Of a DNA stretch of 64,000 nucleotides, positions 39,010-50,924 are shown in pieces; position 1 is the stretch's first letter, and every line of letters starts with the position of its first letter. Source of the stretch: Rhynchospora pubera (Eukaryota > Streptophyta > Magnoliopsida > Poales > Cyperaceae). The notes under the pieces were generated by a model. That model saw only the letters and a program-made list of their open reading frames with translations, did not search any database and was not told the origin of the DNA. The stretch lies in contig CM051460.1 of the NCBI GenBank assembly GCA_028095005.1, positions 110,953,039 to 111,017,038 of the forward strand, given 5' to 3'. Both the position numbers and the translations under genes were made by a program.

Positions 39010-40054
39010 TCATTGCGCCACTGACTGGTGGTAAAAATGGGTGTTTGAGTCACCTAAGAGGGCCCATTTTAATGTAGCTCTTTGGGACCAATAAGCTTCA
39101 ACTTCCAACAGGTGAGAATTATAGCTTTTTTGCAGCTCTTGATCTAGTGCATAAGTTTCTGTGCTTGGGCTCGAGCTTTGAACCAGAGATAACTGATGCT
39201 CAAGTTCTGAGAGTGGAGCTGTTGGGCTCTTCTCCTTCCTCAACCATTTTCTAACTTCCTTCTTCAAATTGCTCGTAACACTATGCCAATTCTGTTCAGT
39301 ATTACGCACTGCTCCCTCACAAACCTCTCTAAAATTAGGCCGGTATAACCACCAATTTTCGAATTTGAAGTTCTTTCGCTCCCTTTTGATCTCTAACAGA
39401 ATTGGACAATGATCACTGTTAGACCTGGGAAGATGAAAAAGTTTAGCATCCGGGTAGTAGGAACACCATGACACAGAGGCCAACGCACGGTCAAGCCTCT
39501 GTAATATAATTGAATCAGGTTTCCTATTATTCGTCCATGTGTAAGCGGGTCCGTGATAGCCGAGATCTAACAGACCCGAGGTTATAATCATTGTTTGAAA
39601 AAAGTCTGTGTTTTCTTTTGACCCGAGACGTGCCACCAAATTTTTCAAAGGGAGCATAAATGGAGTTGAAATCTCCAATTACACACAACGGTCTGGGGTC
39701 TGAGGTTGAGTAGTGAACAATCTTGTCCCATATGTACTCGGTCACAGTGTCGTGCGGGTCTCCGTAAATTGCGCCTAATAGCCAGGGGTTTTCACTTGAG
39801 ATTAATTTAACCTCAGCAAAAATGAAGTTAAAGGATCTTTCAATGACCTTGACCTGCACCATGTCATCCCATAACAACCAAAGTCCACCCAAGCTTCCAA
39901 CAGATGGAACTACTTCATGTTTCTTTAGAGGCAATTTTTTAATTCTCCTAGTTGCCTTTTTTTGTACCACATTTAGTTTCAGATACAAAAGCCAGGCACG
40001 CTTTTGTACTCTGGAGGACCCGTGCAAGATTAGGAACTGTTGCGCGGCCCCCAC
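39010..40054 (-). pseudogene. LINE endonuclease domain (APE-like)
   Basis: Segment 40054-39527 has SLGGLWLLWDD and VIGDFNSIYAPFEK. Segment 39678-39010 has DLGYHGPAYTWTNNRK, QRLDRALASVSW and RSNSDHCPILLE, the GDFN, TWTN, LDR and SDH signatures of the nicking endonuclease. The first catalytic motif (WNCRG in relatives) is damaged: the sequence at about 40070 reads MELLRKWGPRNSS, and the next stretch is deleted. A frameshift near 39650 joins the halves out of phase. The domain is probably inactive. Confidence 0.85.
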
Positions 40055-40081
40055 TTCCGCAACAGTTCCATGCTACTAGAC

Positions 40082-40807
40082 TCATATATCAACTCGGGGC
40101 GGTTTAGGGCCCGCTTCCCTCGCCCTTTTGTTGGAGACATTCCTGAGGAGTGGTAGTTCAGAGGAACCATTGGCAACAGATCCTGCATGAGACAAGTACA
40201 AGTATGGCACCATATTGGTCGGTGGTGCGCGTTGGCCAGGAGTTTGTGTATGGAGACCAACTAGCTGGGTTGTGTTTTGTTGAGCATCAGGCCAATTGAG
40301 GCCGACAAACTGTCCCTGCGCCCCAGGAAAATATGGGTTGCAAGACCGATCAAGAGTTGTTGCCGGGCCACTGAGGTTGAGCATGGAGGCAACCGATGTA
40401 GCTAGGCCCCGGTCACTTAAACCCTGAATATGTTGACCCAAGTGAAGAAATGGTTGAGAATGGAAGCTAGGTTGACCCAACTCAGGGAAGCATGAACTGG
40501 CTTGTGTTGTTATGCGGGTCTGTTGCAGCTGTGGGTCAAGAAAGTGGTGCACTGCTGCAGTTTGATTCAGTGGGACAGTTGGGTTAAAAGAAGCCGTCGG
40601 TTGATCAGCATTAGCGGTTCTTACATCAGATGTCGGTCGTGCTGTTGTTGGCCCATCAGAAGCCGTCGGTTCATATTTGAATTGATGCAAGCACTTATGC
40701 AAAAGATGCAAGAGAGCATGTATAAAGCCACATACTCCGTACCTTTGCAGAATTGGAGGAGTCCAGTAAAGTGAAACCATGGCACCAATGCAACTGGATA
40801 AAAGCAT
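40082..40807 (-). pseudogene. LINE N-terminal Pro/Thr/Gln-rich region
   Basis: This is an open frame of 241 residues rich in Pro, Thr, Gln and Ser (TASDGPTTARPTSDVRTA; QPFLHLGQHIQG) without a recognisable fold. It ends with a basic KRAREAGPKPPRVDI just before the damaged endonuclease start, the usual position of the linker or ORF1 C-terminus in this LINE type. No RNA-binding zinc knuckle is visible. It could be the tail of ORF1 or an N-terminal extension of ORF2. Confidence 0.55.
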
Positions 40808-40860
40808 GGGCCTCTCTACCTGGTGTGCGCCTGCAAAGCTAAGCCTACACCTGAAAGGAC

Positions 40861-42188
40861 ACTCGTAGGCTGAATAGAAGCATGATGGAAATAAAGCTTG
40901 GTGACCGTTGGATGAACCTGATGAGTCAAAAAGGAGAAATATGCTACCCAGGAGTTGTACCTCTTCATGATGTCACCAAAGAGCATATTATTGATAGTGA
41001 AGGATATAGTACCAAATGTTATGTATCACATGTCCTTCCCCAGTATACAATCGATATCCTTAGCCACTGATTTAATGTTACATCTACATCAGACGGCTAT
41101 GAAACACTCAGCAAGTAAGCATCAAACGCAAATGGGATAAAACCATATTACTGGATAAAAGAGATGAAGGGCAAGTGTACTGAAAAACATCATTGCTATA
41201 ACCACCTATTGTGTAAAATGGAAAATTAAGGGGAAATTTAATAATCAAATGATCATCTGGAAATGCTTAAAGAGGCAGTGAGGTAAATACCATACTAAAA
41301 GAGTATCCTAGGTCTCCAAATGAATGGTTTAAAAGCCTGAAAGGCAAATGCACCTTTCTAAAAGGAACTTGCAGCAAAGAGCAACACAAGGAGGTGATAC
41401 AATGTATGCTGCATGAGACCCATGGTAACAAAGTAAATGGAGAGGGTCAGGTGCTCCTGTGATGATCCAGAGAGGTACACAGATACTACTCCCCTAGATG
41501 TTAACACTCAAGAGCAATCACAACCCTCCATCAGCTGCAGAATGGATGAGGATATGCCACATATACACCAAGGTGTTTGGCGCCAGAATTAACCCCTCCC
41601 TCAAGCACATCAGGGACAAGTGTGTATTTACCAAAAGACATGGGACCCACTTGTCATATTGATCCACCATGGCACGTAAAAGAAAGTAGAAATGCAAACA
41701 TTTAAATGAGTGCCAAGTGTCATGAGTGCATTGGATAGTATACTTGGATGGTAGATATCAAGGCTGAAGGAAGAAATGTAGAAGTAAGGCGACAGCTCCA
41801 CTTCATATCCTGTCCCTCCATCAAAGATCAAAGCCAAGAGATGCTGCCATGTATCAAGAAGATGAAGCTAAACCCTAGAGGCCTTTCTCCATAAAAGAAG
41901 ACCTCTCCACAAAAGGAAGAGAGTTTTTGCCAGTTAATCGTTTTCTGTATTTGAAAAAAAGCCAAAGCTTAATTGTTAAAAGAAAAGAATTTCTGTAAAG
42001 GCAAGAGAAACATTAGGGAAAGGTAATGAAAATGCCACTGTATTTGTCCTGATTTTGATGAAATGAAAAATTAAATCCCTCTTTTTGTTCTTTCCTCTCT
42101 TCAAGTGCATATATTTCAAATGAGAAAACAAACTTACTTAGCTTGTTTGAAACCTCCTTGCAATTGCTCTTTGATGTATCCAGACTAA
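40861..42188. other. Non-coding stretch, possibly LTR-derived
   Basis: No protein family is visible. Sequence around 41870-41935 (CTCCATAAAAGAAGACCTCT and an adenine-rich follow-up) resembles a transcription-start region of a plant LTR. The same sequence resumes after the second LINE (45170 onward), which was therefore inserted into it. No LTR pair was found. Confidence 0.35.
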
Positions 42189-42343
42189 GCACCTCAACAA
42201 ACAATTTCTTTTTTTAGAGTAGGACTTGATAGAGGCTATCAAGTGACAAGAAAACTAAAAGAAGAGGAAGAAAAACAAAAGAAAATAACTAAAGAAACTC
42301 CGACGGCAAGCTGAAGAAAGAAAAAATTGAAGGGACTAAATCA

Positions 42344-43213
42344 TCAGCAGAATTTGTCGAACAAGCTGTGCTGCATCAAAAGCCAATGTAGTAGAGCATC
42401 TACTCCTCTTTCTTCTCTTCTGAAGATCCTATTATTTCTTTCCAACCACAAAGCCCAAAGAGCAATGAAAGCAACAGAAGCTTTGCAACCGGCATTGCTT
42501 GAAACGCTAAGAAGGAGCGCCTCTCTTACTATCTCCTGCACATTCTGAATGTTTGAGGGAATGAAATTTGGGAACAGTCCTCTGATCCTATTCCACAGTT
42601 GAACCGCATAAGGACAAAAACAAAAGAGAGAAGGTGTTTCCAGAAAACTTAGTTTGCAAAGAGCACATCCTTGTTGAAAAGAAATATTTCTCTTTGAAAG
42701 AGCATCTTGTGTGAGCAGTTTATTGTGGAAAAGCAAAACTGTGAAGATTATAACTGTTGGAGGAATCTTGGCATTCCATATAGCAAATCCCTCAAACCTA
42801 GTTTTACCAGTCGAAATCAATTTCTGATATGAAGATCTGACAGAAAACTTACCAGAAGCGGCCCAATTCCAAACCAGGCTGTCTGCATCACTTGTATTCA
42901 GAGAGGAGGGAAGAAGGGAAATTGCCAACTGAGTATGAGCTTGCCACAGCCTTGGAAGGGTAGTGAGGTATGTTAAAGCTTTGTGAACAGTGAGACTAGG
43001 ATTAAAGGGTTGAGAGAGGTTATCAAAGAAAAACATGTGGCCTGCACCACAATTTGCATACCAAAACAAAGTATTTTTACCATTTGCTATTTTCACAGTA
43101 GTAGCAATGGAGAAAATATGCCTTAGCTTCAAGAGATCTTTCCAAAAAAAAAGAACCCAGTGATTTCCAGGCCAAAAGAGTCGTGGAGTTCCTTGAGGAA
43201 ATGAGAAGACCAT
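42344..43213 (-). pseudogene. LINE C-terminal zinc-binding region
   Basis: The frame reads WKDLLKLRHIFSIATTVKIA, NTSDADSLVWNWAASGKFSV, IWNAKIPPTVIIFTVLLFHN and CALCKLSFLETPSLFCFCPY, closing with LWALWLERNNRIFRREE. This is the standard end of plant LINE ORF2. It overlaps the upstream RT frame (43896-43129) in another phase. The shift lies in a run of adenines on the plus strand (43141-43150), which turns an FFFW stretch into FFFFGKIS, so a homopolymer indel is likely. Confidence 0.85.
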
Positions 43214-44567
43214 TGTGAAGTCGGTTCAGTGTATAGCCGCCAAAGCCATTTAAGTAACAAGGAGGTATTCATAACTCGTAAATTCAAGACCCCGAAACCG
43301 CCTATCTCCTCAGGCAAGCAAACTCTATCCCACGCCAAAAGTGGTACACCTGTTCCTCTGTTAGTTGCTTTGCCCCAGAGGAAACTTCTCATGCGTTTGT
43401 TAATCTCTTTAATGACCCAGGAAGGGAGATTAAACACCGACATAAAGAAGATTGGAATAGCCAAAAGGACTGAAGAGACCAGCGTTAACCGGCCTGCTCT
43501 TGTCAAAAGCTTGAACTTCCAACTTGCCAATTTTTTATCTATTTTCTCGATCAAACCCTGAAAAGTTTGTCTAGATGGCCTTGAAACTGTGAGGGGTAAG
43601 CCTAAGTATTCCAAGGGGAGAGAAGAATGATCACATTTAAGAAACTGCTCTATTCTTGTAATTGTAGGTTGAGACAAATTGAAAGGGACAAAGGTAGATT
43701 TAGCTAGGTTTAACTTAAGCCCTGAGCACCTGGAGAAAAGAGAGAGAGTTAAAATGAGTGTTTGGATTGCTTTTCCTTTAGCTGTACAAAAAATCAGGGT
43801 GTCGTCAGCGTACTGAAGAACGTGGAAAGGGGAGGCTAAGCGATTAGAAATAACAGAAGGGACAGAAGTGACAACTGAATGACACATCCGAGTCAAAACA
43901 TCTGCTACAAGGATGAAGAGAAAGGGTGAAGAGGGTCCCCCTACCGTAACCCTTGTTTGTGGTGAAAAACTGAGCCTAATTGACCGTTGATCAGGACAGA
44001 AGATGTGGATGTGGAAAGCAATAACCTGATCCAGGAAATGAAATTAGAAGGGATGCCAAATACTTCAAGCACATTAAAAAGGAATTGCCAGCTGACTGAA
44101 TCAAACGCCTTGTAAAAGTCTAGTTTAAGGAGAATTGCTGGTTGTTTTGAAGTAACTAAATGAGAAGCAATCTCCCTTGCTCCTAGGAAATTTTCTTGTA
44201 GCATTCTCCCCTTGATGAAGCCCGATTGAGCCACTGAAACTAGCTTTTTAAGTTGCGGTGCAAGCCTTTCCACTAGCACTTTGCTGATTAATTTAGGAAG
44301 AAAATTGATTATGCTAATTGGTCTATAATCAGTCAATTTTGTAGCTGCAAGTTGTTTTGGCAACAGGGTAATGTGAGCAAGATTTAAACCCTGAAGATCC
44401 AAGTTTCCAGTGTACAGATCATTGAAAACCTCAGCAAGGTCGGCATTGATGATGTTCCATTTTAGCTTGGCAAACTCATTTGGTAAACCATCCGGTCCAG
44501 AAGCTTTATTGTCTGCTAATTTGCAAACTGCTTTTCTAATTCCAGAAGCCAGTATTTTTATCACCAC
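43129..44567 (-). pseudogene. LINE reverse transcriptase, two frames
   Basis: Segment 44567-43941 has NKASGPDGLPNEFAKLKWN, TKLTDYRPISIINFLPKLIS, SGFIKGRMLQENFLGAREI and LKLDFYKAFDSVSWQFLF. Segment 43896-43129 has the YADD core (its residues 29-32), LNLAKS and the LEYLGLPL motif. Between them, near 43925, a CAG-like codon has become TAG and one base is missing in the QGDPLSPF motif. Catalytic residues are retained, so decay is recent to moderate. Confidence 0.87.
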
Positions 44568-45171
44568 ATTTTAACCATTGAATTCTAGCCCTCTGATGCC
44601 ACTTTGCCTCAATAATACTAGCTAGATGAAAGGCACGCTCTCTTAACATGATCCTAGTTTTTAATTCTAGAGGAGAAAGATTTCTGGCTTCCTCTAGAGT
44701 ATCAAACAAACTGATGAAGAACTTAGCATTTGTCAAGTGAATATTGATATGAGGAAAAGTCTTTTTATGCCAAGAACTTAGGTTTATTTGTAACAGGTTA
44801 GTCTTAGCACTGAATTTTTTAGCTGCCGGAAATGGCACAGCAGAGTCCCAAGTTTGATGAGTAATGCCATGAAAATCTCCATACCGAAACCAAAACAATT
44901 CCAACCTAAAACGTTTAGGAACAGTGGCCGGTTGTTTACAGTGTAGAAGAATAGGGACATGATCAGACACTACTGTTGGCAAAGCAGTCAAAGTCAAAGC
45001 TAGAAACAAAGAAAGCCAGTAAGGAGAGAGCAGTATTCGATCCAGTCTAGAGAGCACAGGTTGTGGTTGCTTATTGGACCAAGTAAACTGCTTGTTAGAA
45101 AGAGGGACATCGAATAAGCAACTGTCTCGAATAAAATCATTCAACAAGTTCACCTCAACAAATAATTTCAC
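44536..45171 (-). pseudogene. LINE endonuclease C-terminal half
   Basis: The frame has PLSNKQFTWSNKQPQPVLSR followed by LDRILLSPYW and VVSDHVPILLHC (the SDH motif), then LRERAFHLASIIEAKWHQRA and LKCGDKNTGFWN, the usual linker to RT. Catalytic motifs before residue 1 are absent because the LINE insertion ends at 45150; the first residues (MKLFVEV) come from the flanking target duplication. It overlaps the RT frame by about 30 bp in another phase. Confidence 0.85.
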
Positions 45172-47420
45172 TTGCCTTTTATTATATGGTTATTTCTTGT
45201 GTGATGGTTATTCTACACTCCATGGTAAAGGAGTTCTCCAACTACAAAGAAGCTGCAACTGTGATGAAGCTACAAGACTGGAAGCATGGTGGTACCATTA
45301 AGGGTTTGGTTATCAAGAATGCCGACCTGGTATCACCTTGTTGCCATGGTTCATGGTGATCCTTAGTGGTTCTTGCAAATAAAGTCTTAAAGCTAGCGCT
45401 GGGATTGGGCCTGGACTATCCGTGGGTCCACGGACCGGATATCCATTATTAGTGGGTCGAGTTAATATCAGTCTAGGGCTAGAAACTCGGCTCGATCCAC
45501 ATAAAAGTATACGTTCGACCAGAGTTCGACTTCTCCTCCCTTCGGCCCTCAGTCCGGCCCTCAGTCTCGCCGAACTGAACCCTCGCTTCAGCGGCTCTGC
45601 TCGACGGCTCGAGAACTCGACGACGCGATTTTCAATCAATCGCCTTTCGTCTTTCTCTCTCTCGCTCAAACGCTAAGGGGGCTTTCTAGTTGGAATCCAT
45701 CGTAGACGTGCACAGTTGGAGTTGGTGAAATTACCAAATTGGACTTGGGTTTGAAGAAGAAAACGAGTCTGAGGTGGCATGGGAAAAGACGGAGGCCTGA
45801 AGCAACCTCTTTTGTCACCACTTCCAGTTTAGAAACCCAACCATAGACTGTGGTAACTTTCAATCTTACTTTTACCGTGAACTGTAGTTAAAATTTTATA
45901 AGTAATGAAGAAGTTGGCACATGCAATAGAAATTTTAAGCTTTTAATATAAGTCATAGGCAATTTGTTTAGTGGGTTGCTGCATTTTTTGAGAAAGATTT
46001 AGATTTGAAAATTTTTTCTTTTGTATTTTTGGTTTCTTTTTTTTTTGTGTACCATTTAATTGTACTAGACACGTATGCACCTTTCATTGCAAATAGCTGA
46101 CAAGTAAAGGAAATTAGCTAAATTGCCTGAAGCTATTAATATTCAAACATTTGTTTGTTGTAGCAGTTTCCTTCCATACTTGAGTAGTATACTTCAGAGT
46201 TCAGAGCAAAAATTTGTTGTTGTAGACCACACTGAAGAACTTCCTCTCGTTCAATACTTTGATCTTACTTCTAGAAGGTATATGTTCTTATTACTTAAGA
46301 TATTTCACTTTATTTTTTGTTAATGGCTGCGATGAGCTTGTATACAAGCAACTTCAAATCTAGTGGCAGTCTATAATTTTTTCTTATTAAAACTGGTAGA
46401 ACTGTGTTTTCTTATTAAAACTTTAAGAGTCACATATACAACCAAGCAGTATGTACTTTCTTTGGAAATAAATCTACTTTTCCCTTGTATTTAGCCTGAA
46501 GCCTGAAGCCATGAAGTGATACAGAGCTCCACTGTCTAGTTTGTCATTTACCCCCTTGCTGTTTATTACAACACAATGCAAGATTTTGATGTTATTTCAA
46601 TACAAAATATTTTTCCGAATTTATCTTGGTTAGTTGAGAGAGTAAAAGATGATGATACAATGAAGTAGAATTATGGTGAATTTGTTTATTAATTTTGCTG
46701 GTAACGTATTAATTTACTCTCTTTTTTTTCACAAAAAAAGTGTAGGAGCACAAAGGAGTCGACACCATGCAACTTAACAATGGATTCAGATTTGAAATGT
46801 TGCTAATGTTTAGTTATAAAATATTTGAAGTTGTGATGTTTAGTTGAGATGTTTCGCTAATGTTGTTTTTAAGCTTTCGACTGTTTAAAGCTACATCAAT
46901 TTCTAACTTGCTAATTGCTATTTCATTGTACCCATTAAGGAGGTTTGATTTTTTTAATAGGTTTCAGTTATGTGCTAATTTTATAAAAGAGTTGTGTCCT
47001 GATTTATTTGGTTAATTTTATGCTGAAATATTTATTTCTATGATGCGGTAGAGTTGCTTGGTTTGTGCATATGTTATATATGTTTAGGGTTGTTTATTTG
47101 TTTCTATAATTTAAATACGCCATAATAGAAAAAAATTGTTATTACAACAGAAAACAGAAGCACGGCTTCATATAAAAGCAGAAACACAGAAGAAGTATAT
47201 ATTGATTTAGGTTTATTTTTTTTTAAATTTGAGCAAAGAATTCTCTCAAAATGAAATTTAATTTTGTTGAAACCGTTATGGTACATAAGTTAGAGGTAGT
47301 ATTCTGGTACATAAATTTTTTTGATGAACGTGAATAATAATTGATACCATATATATAGGCTTAAAATAATGCCTAAGTCAGAGTAGTATTCTGTTTAAAA
47401 AAAAATTGTCAAAGGATTAT
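45170..47420. other. Spacer, GC-richer block at 45385-45700
   Basis: 45385-45700 is GC-richer and has a TATA-like CACATAAAAGTATA at about 45499, but no gene follows. A frame at 46123-46323 contains KFVVVDHTEELPLVQYFDLT followed by a GT; it looks exon-like but has no partner exon. The rest is AT-rich with no recognisable content. Confidence 0.4.
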
Positions 47421-47429
47421 AGGGCTTTT

Positions 47430-47690
47430 GTATATTAGTCTCGAGCAGGCTTGGCTCGAGGGCCTGGTTCGAGGGCTTTTATGGACCTGACCGAGAATTA
47501 GAAAGAGGGTCGATTATTTGCCGTAAAAGAGAGGGCTGGACTCGATTCGGACAGAAATTTCTTCACAAGCGAGCCGAGCCAGTTATCCAGCTCGGACTGG
47601 CCCATCCTCAGAGCCAGTTATTCACAAGCGAGCCGAGCCAGTTAAAGCATGCTATGGCCTGATTGTCAAGAATGTCGGCCTTAGCATGGC
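47430..47690. repeat. GC-rich repeat-like block with short direct repeats
   Basis: It contains CACAAGCGAGCCGAGCCAGT at two places (about 47563 and 47620), interleaved with CTCGAG-containing motifs (GGCTTGGCTCGAGGGCC). It stands out by composition from its AT-rich neighbours. The end, TTGTCAAGAATGTCGGCC, resembles TATCAAGAATGCCGACC at about 45312, so the 45.3-47.7 kb interval may be bounded by related ends of an unclassified element. Confidence 0.5.
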
Positions 47691-49157
47691 TCAAAACAAA
47701 ATAATAAACAACAACTCAACAACAAATTATGTTGCCAAAGTAAAAAAAAAAATGGATCAAAGAAATATACAAATACATACATCTTGTTTTCATAAAATAG
47801 GGGGTAGGAACAAATCTGAAGTTGCTTTTTAGAGAAGAGTATAAACAAAAATGTTAATTTGGCTTGTTTCAAATAAAAATAGGTTTTAAACAAAAGATGT
47901 ATAAATGCTGTTCAAAGGAAAACATTGGCCTGGATTATGTCAGGTTTTAAACAAAAAAAGAATATACCAAAATTTCTTAAACAGTCCTTTTCAAAAAAAA
48001 AAAAAAAAACTAAGAACTCATCAGTCAAAGCAAAATAGTGATGAGTTTTCTTTTCAGAACAATTGTTTACTCATTCATATATGGTAAAAGATAAAAAGTA
48101 TTTTATAAAAAAAAGAAGGAAAAATACTACTTAGGTCCTTTTCTGTCCTTTGAGAATGGCAGTAATAATAGAAAAGGGACCGAGGTGTGAGTTACAATAT
48201 GAAAGATTTTTCAAAGGAACACAATAACAAGGTTGATTCATTTCTAAATCTAAAAAGTCACAACAAAAAAGGAAAAATGATGCTTTGAAATATGAAGAAG
48301 TCAAAGAACAACAAATCCTAACAAAATAGCAAGAAAAAATGATGTGGTTTGTAAACCTTAGAAACACAAAAGAGGGGTGAAATATAATGATAAATTAAGT
48401 GACTAGTTTGTAGAACTTAAAGTATACTCAGTTCATGAAGCTAAAAGAACAAAAACTCATACCAAAAGCAAAAAAAAAAATGAATGAAATAAAAAGTTAA
48501 GTTTGAAAATTCAATCCATAAAACTCAAGTGAAAGTCATTATGCTGTGTTTGGATAATAACCATCGACAGCCGTCCCAGGATGTTACCTTTTAGACTTCT
48601 GTGTAGTACTTTGAAGATGGTTCTGAACTAAAAAGTAAAGAGACCCAATACTGTGTTTGTGCACCTTGAGCTAGGACTTGATTGACCACCATGATAAGCC
48701 AATTGATTGTTTGATTTTGGTCAGGGATGCACCAACAGTACATGACATGGTTCAATTAAACTTAAAAACTAGCAAATCGAAATTGTGAAAATCCCCAAAA
48801 CCAAAAGAAGTTAACGAATAAAGTTAAAATTGATAAAAGGGAAGGTGGTTCGTGTTTAATTGAAGTTGCCGACAGCTTCATGAGACTATCTCAACAGTAT
48901 CCAGGTCATCCTCTGTGGTGAAACACCGTCCATAATCACCAATTTGCTGTGTCACTCTAACGACGACTAGAGAAAGGATGAGGAGAGGGTTCTCTGCAGT
49001 GGTTGAGATGGGTCAAATTGGGAGCACTAATCGAAAGTGGAAGGACCCACGATACTGACGCCGTTTCCCCCATGCGAAGGCCATGAATCCAAACCCTGGA
49101 GCCTCGTCAGACCGTTGAAGGGTTGACGAGTCAAATCCTCGTCGGAAGAGACGATTA
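47691..49157. other. Spacer without recognisable gene
   Basis: It is A-rich with homopolymers near 47990 and 48110. Sequence at 48900-49140 is less AT-rich (CGACGACTAGAGAAAGGATG). I see no protein family or RNA gene. Confidence 0.5.
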
Positions 49158-49697
49158 TAGGGCTGTCAATTAAAGCGGTTTACCATTTATCCAATCTGTA
49201 CCGTACCGTATAAGACGGATATGGATAAAGTTTTATTTTCGTTAAGTTAACGGGTACGGATACGGGTAAGAAAATTTTTTCGTTAATTTAACGGATACGG
49301 GTACTAGTAAAAACTATTTCGTACCGTTTTCATAACGAGTAATTACCACAATTAAAAAGATACAATTACATGATACATATGACATCTTATATTGCATGAT
49401 TGGTAAAAAAATATTGCTAGATTTTATATAAGATTTATAATTTTTTCTATTCAGTGTACGAAAAAAATAAAAAAACATAAACCTAAAATATTCGCCACTA
49501 TTGTTACACTTTATTAATATACTTATTGATATAATTTATTTATACAGAGTGTACAAATTTTATTATTATTATATTTATTTTTTACCGTTATCGTATCCGT
49601 ACCGTTAATTCTTAACGGGTACGGGTAAAGAAAATTTTAACGGATACGGTAATGAAAATACTTTCTACCGTACCGTACCATACCCATCGATAGCCCA
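49158..49697. mobile_element. hAT-like non-autonomous element
   Basis: The left end TAGGGCTGTCAAT and right end ATCGATAGCCCA are inverted copies with a few mismatches, the terminus style of plant hAT elements. Subterminal motifs repeat in both orientations: TACCGTACCGTA near 49200 and 49670, and AACGGGTACGG and GGATACGG near both ends. No transposase. A clear 8-bp target duplication was not found. Confidence 0.7.
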
Positions 49698-50399
49698 GAG
49701 GAGAAAGAAGGAAAAAAGAAAAGGAAGTTTGACTTATTTGACCAGCACGAATCTTAACAAGGATAGACGGACATATTTCAGAACTAACGGACATGATTCA
49801 AGGCCTGGATGGATCCGGTGAACCTTAAACCGTCTCGCAGAGAGTGGGCCCATGAATCGGATGGTTCACATGGTTCATGGACCTGAGCGCGAACCATGCA
49901 ATCCAACCATCTCACCCAGCGCCCTTTACTGATCCTCTGTGGCGCCCAGCATGCAGCAATCCCCCGACAGGCAAACACACATAGTAAAGCTCAGCCAATC
50001 AGAAAATTTTGCAGAAACTAAGAAACTTCAAAAATACATTAAAAATAACTAATTATCAGAAAAATATGAGGAATATTTTGATATATTATGTCATGCTAAA
50101 ACACTGAAGCATAAAACATGTCAAAATTAAAAAGAAGATGGCCATTATAGAAAATAATAAATTTACGTGGTTAAATAAAAGTTAAATTCCTCAAGAAAAT
50201 TGAACAAAATCATTTGAACATTCTATGTTCTGGATAGCAGGTACACTTGAAAATTTTATGTTATGGATTGTTTTGGACAGCAGATACATTTGAGCATTTT
50301 ATGTTCTGAACTACAGGTATAATCAAGCATAAAAATTCTACAAACAAAATTCAAACAACAAAAATCACAGAAAAAAAATAATAAGATTCGAGGATGTGA

Positions 50400-50860
50400 G
50401 CCTAAAGGTGCAAATTTAAAACCAAGAGTGCTACTTGAAGGTGTCAAAAATCTAAAAGTCTAAACTCAAAATGTTAATAAAAAATTCTAACTTGAAAATG
50501 CCAATTTGGAAAGTCTGAAACTCAAAAGTCTAAAAATCTAACTCAAGGCCAAGAATGCCGAAACACAAAAGCCCATATCAAACTCAAAAAATCAAATTTT
50601 AAACCGAGTCCAAAAATGTCAAAAAAATCAAAAGTCAAACTCAAAAGCCTAAAGCCAAAAGTGCTAGTATAAAAGTGCAAGACTTAAAAGTCGAACTCAA
50701 AAGTCCAAAATTCTAAAATGAAAATTAAAAATCCAAACATGAAACTGACACAAAGTCTAAAAGTGACACAAATTCTAAAGGTGACACAAGAGACACAAAG
50801 TCTAAAACGACATAAAGTCTTAAAAGTCAAAAGTTCGTCCCTTCAAGACTGCATAGCGTT
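50400..50860. repeat. Degenerate short repeats around AAAGTCTAAA
   Basis: Dozens of imperfect units such as AAAAGTCTAAACTCAAAA, AAGTCAAACTCAAAAGCC and TGACACAAAGTCTAAAAG recur at 10-20-bp spacing with no fixed period. A chance frame of 69 codons over 50718-50927 is explained by the repeat. Confidence 0.75.
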
Positions 50861-50924
50861 TCGACTTGAAAAAGACACCCTCTTGATATTCAGAAAAGAA
50901 AAAGTCAACTATGAATTATCACTG

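Larger units (their letters stand above)
36059..40860 (-). mobile_element. Long LINE retrotransposon with RNase H, degenerate
   Basis: The minus strand carries, in order, a Pro/Gln/Thr-rich N-terminal region (40807-40082), an endonuclease (40054-39010), reverse transcriptase (38985-37253), a zinc-binding domain (37216-36803) and an RNase H (36780-36109). This is the order of plant L1-like ORF2 with the plant-type RVT_3 RNase H. Breaks are few: single in-frame stops near 38995 and 37250, a 2-bp insertion near 38425, and frameshifts near 39650 and 36790. No clear poly(A) or target duplication was found, so the outer limits are approximate. ORF1 is not visible and the 5' end may be truncated. 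Confidence 0.88.
42208..45150 (-). mobile_element. 5'-truncated LINE with ~19-bp target duplications
   Basis: It is flanked by CACCTCAACAAACAATTTC (about 42189-42207) and CACCTCAACAAATAATTTC (45151-45169), one mismatch. A short T-run at the left edge (42207-42216) is the remnant poly(A). The minus strand encodes the second half of the endonuclease, RT and the zinc-binding C-terminus, ending ALWLERNNRIFRREERG. It has no RNase H, so it is a different LINE lineage from the one at 36059-40860. The 5' cut lies inside the endonuclease. Confidence 0.88.

Noticed and set aside
46123..46323. Exon-like frame with VVVDHTEELPLVQYFDLT
   Set aside because: Single short open frame with a GT at the end but no neighbouring exons or recognisable family; kept only as a note in the spacer entry.
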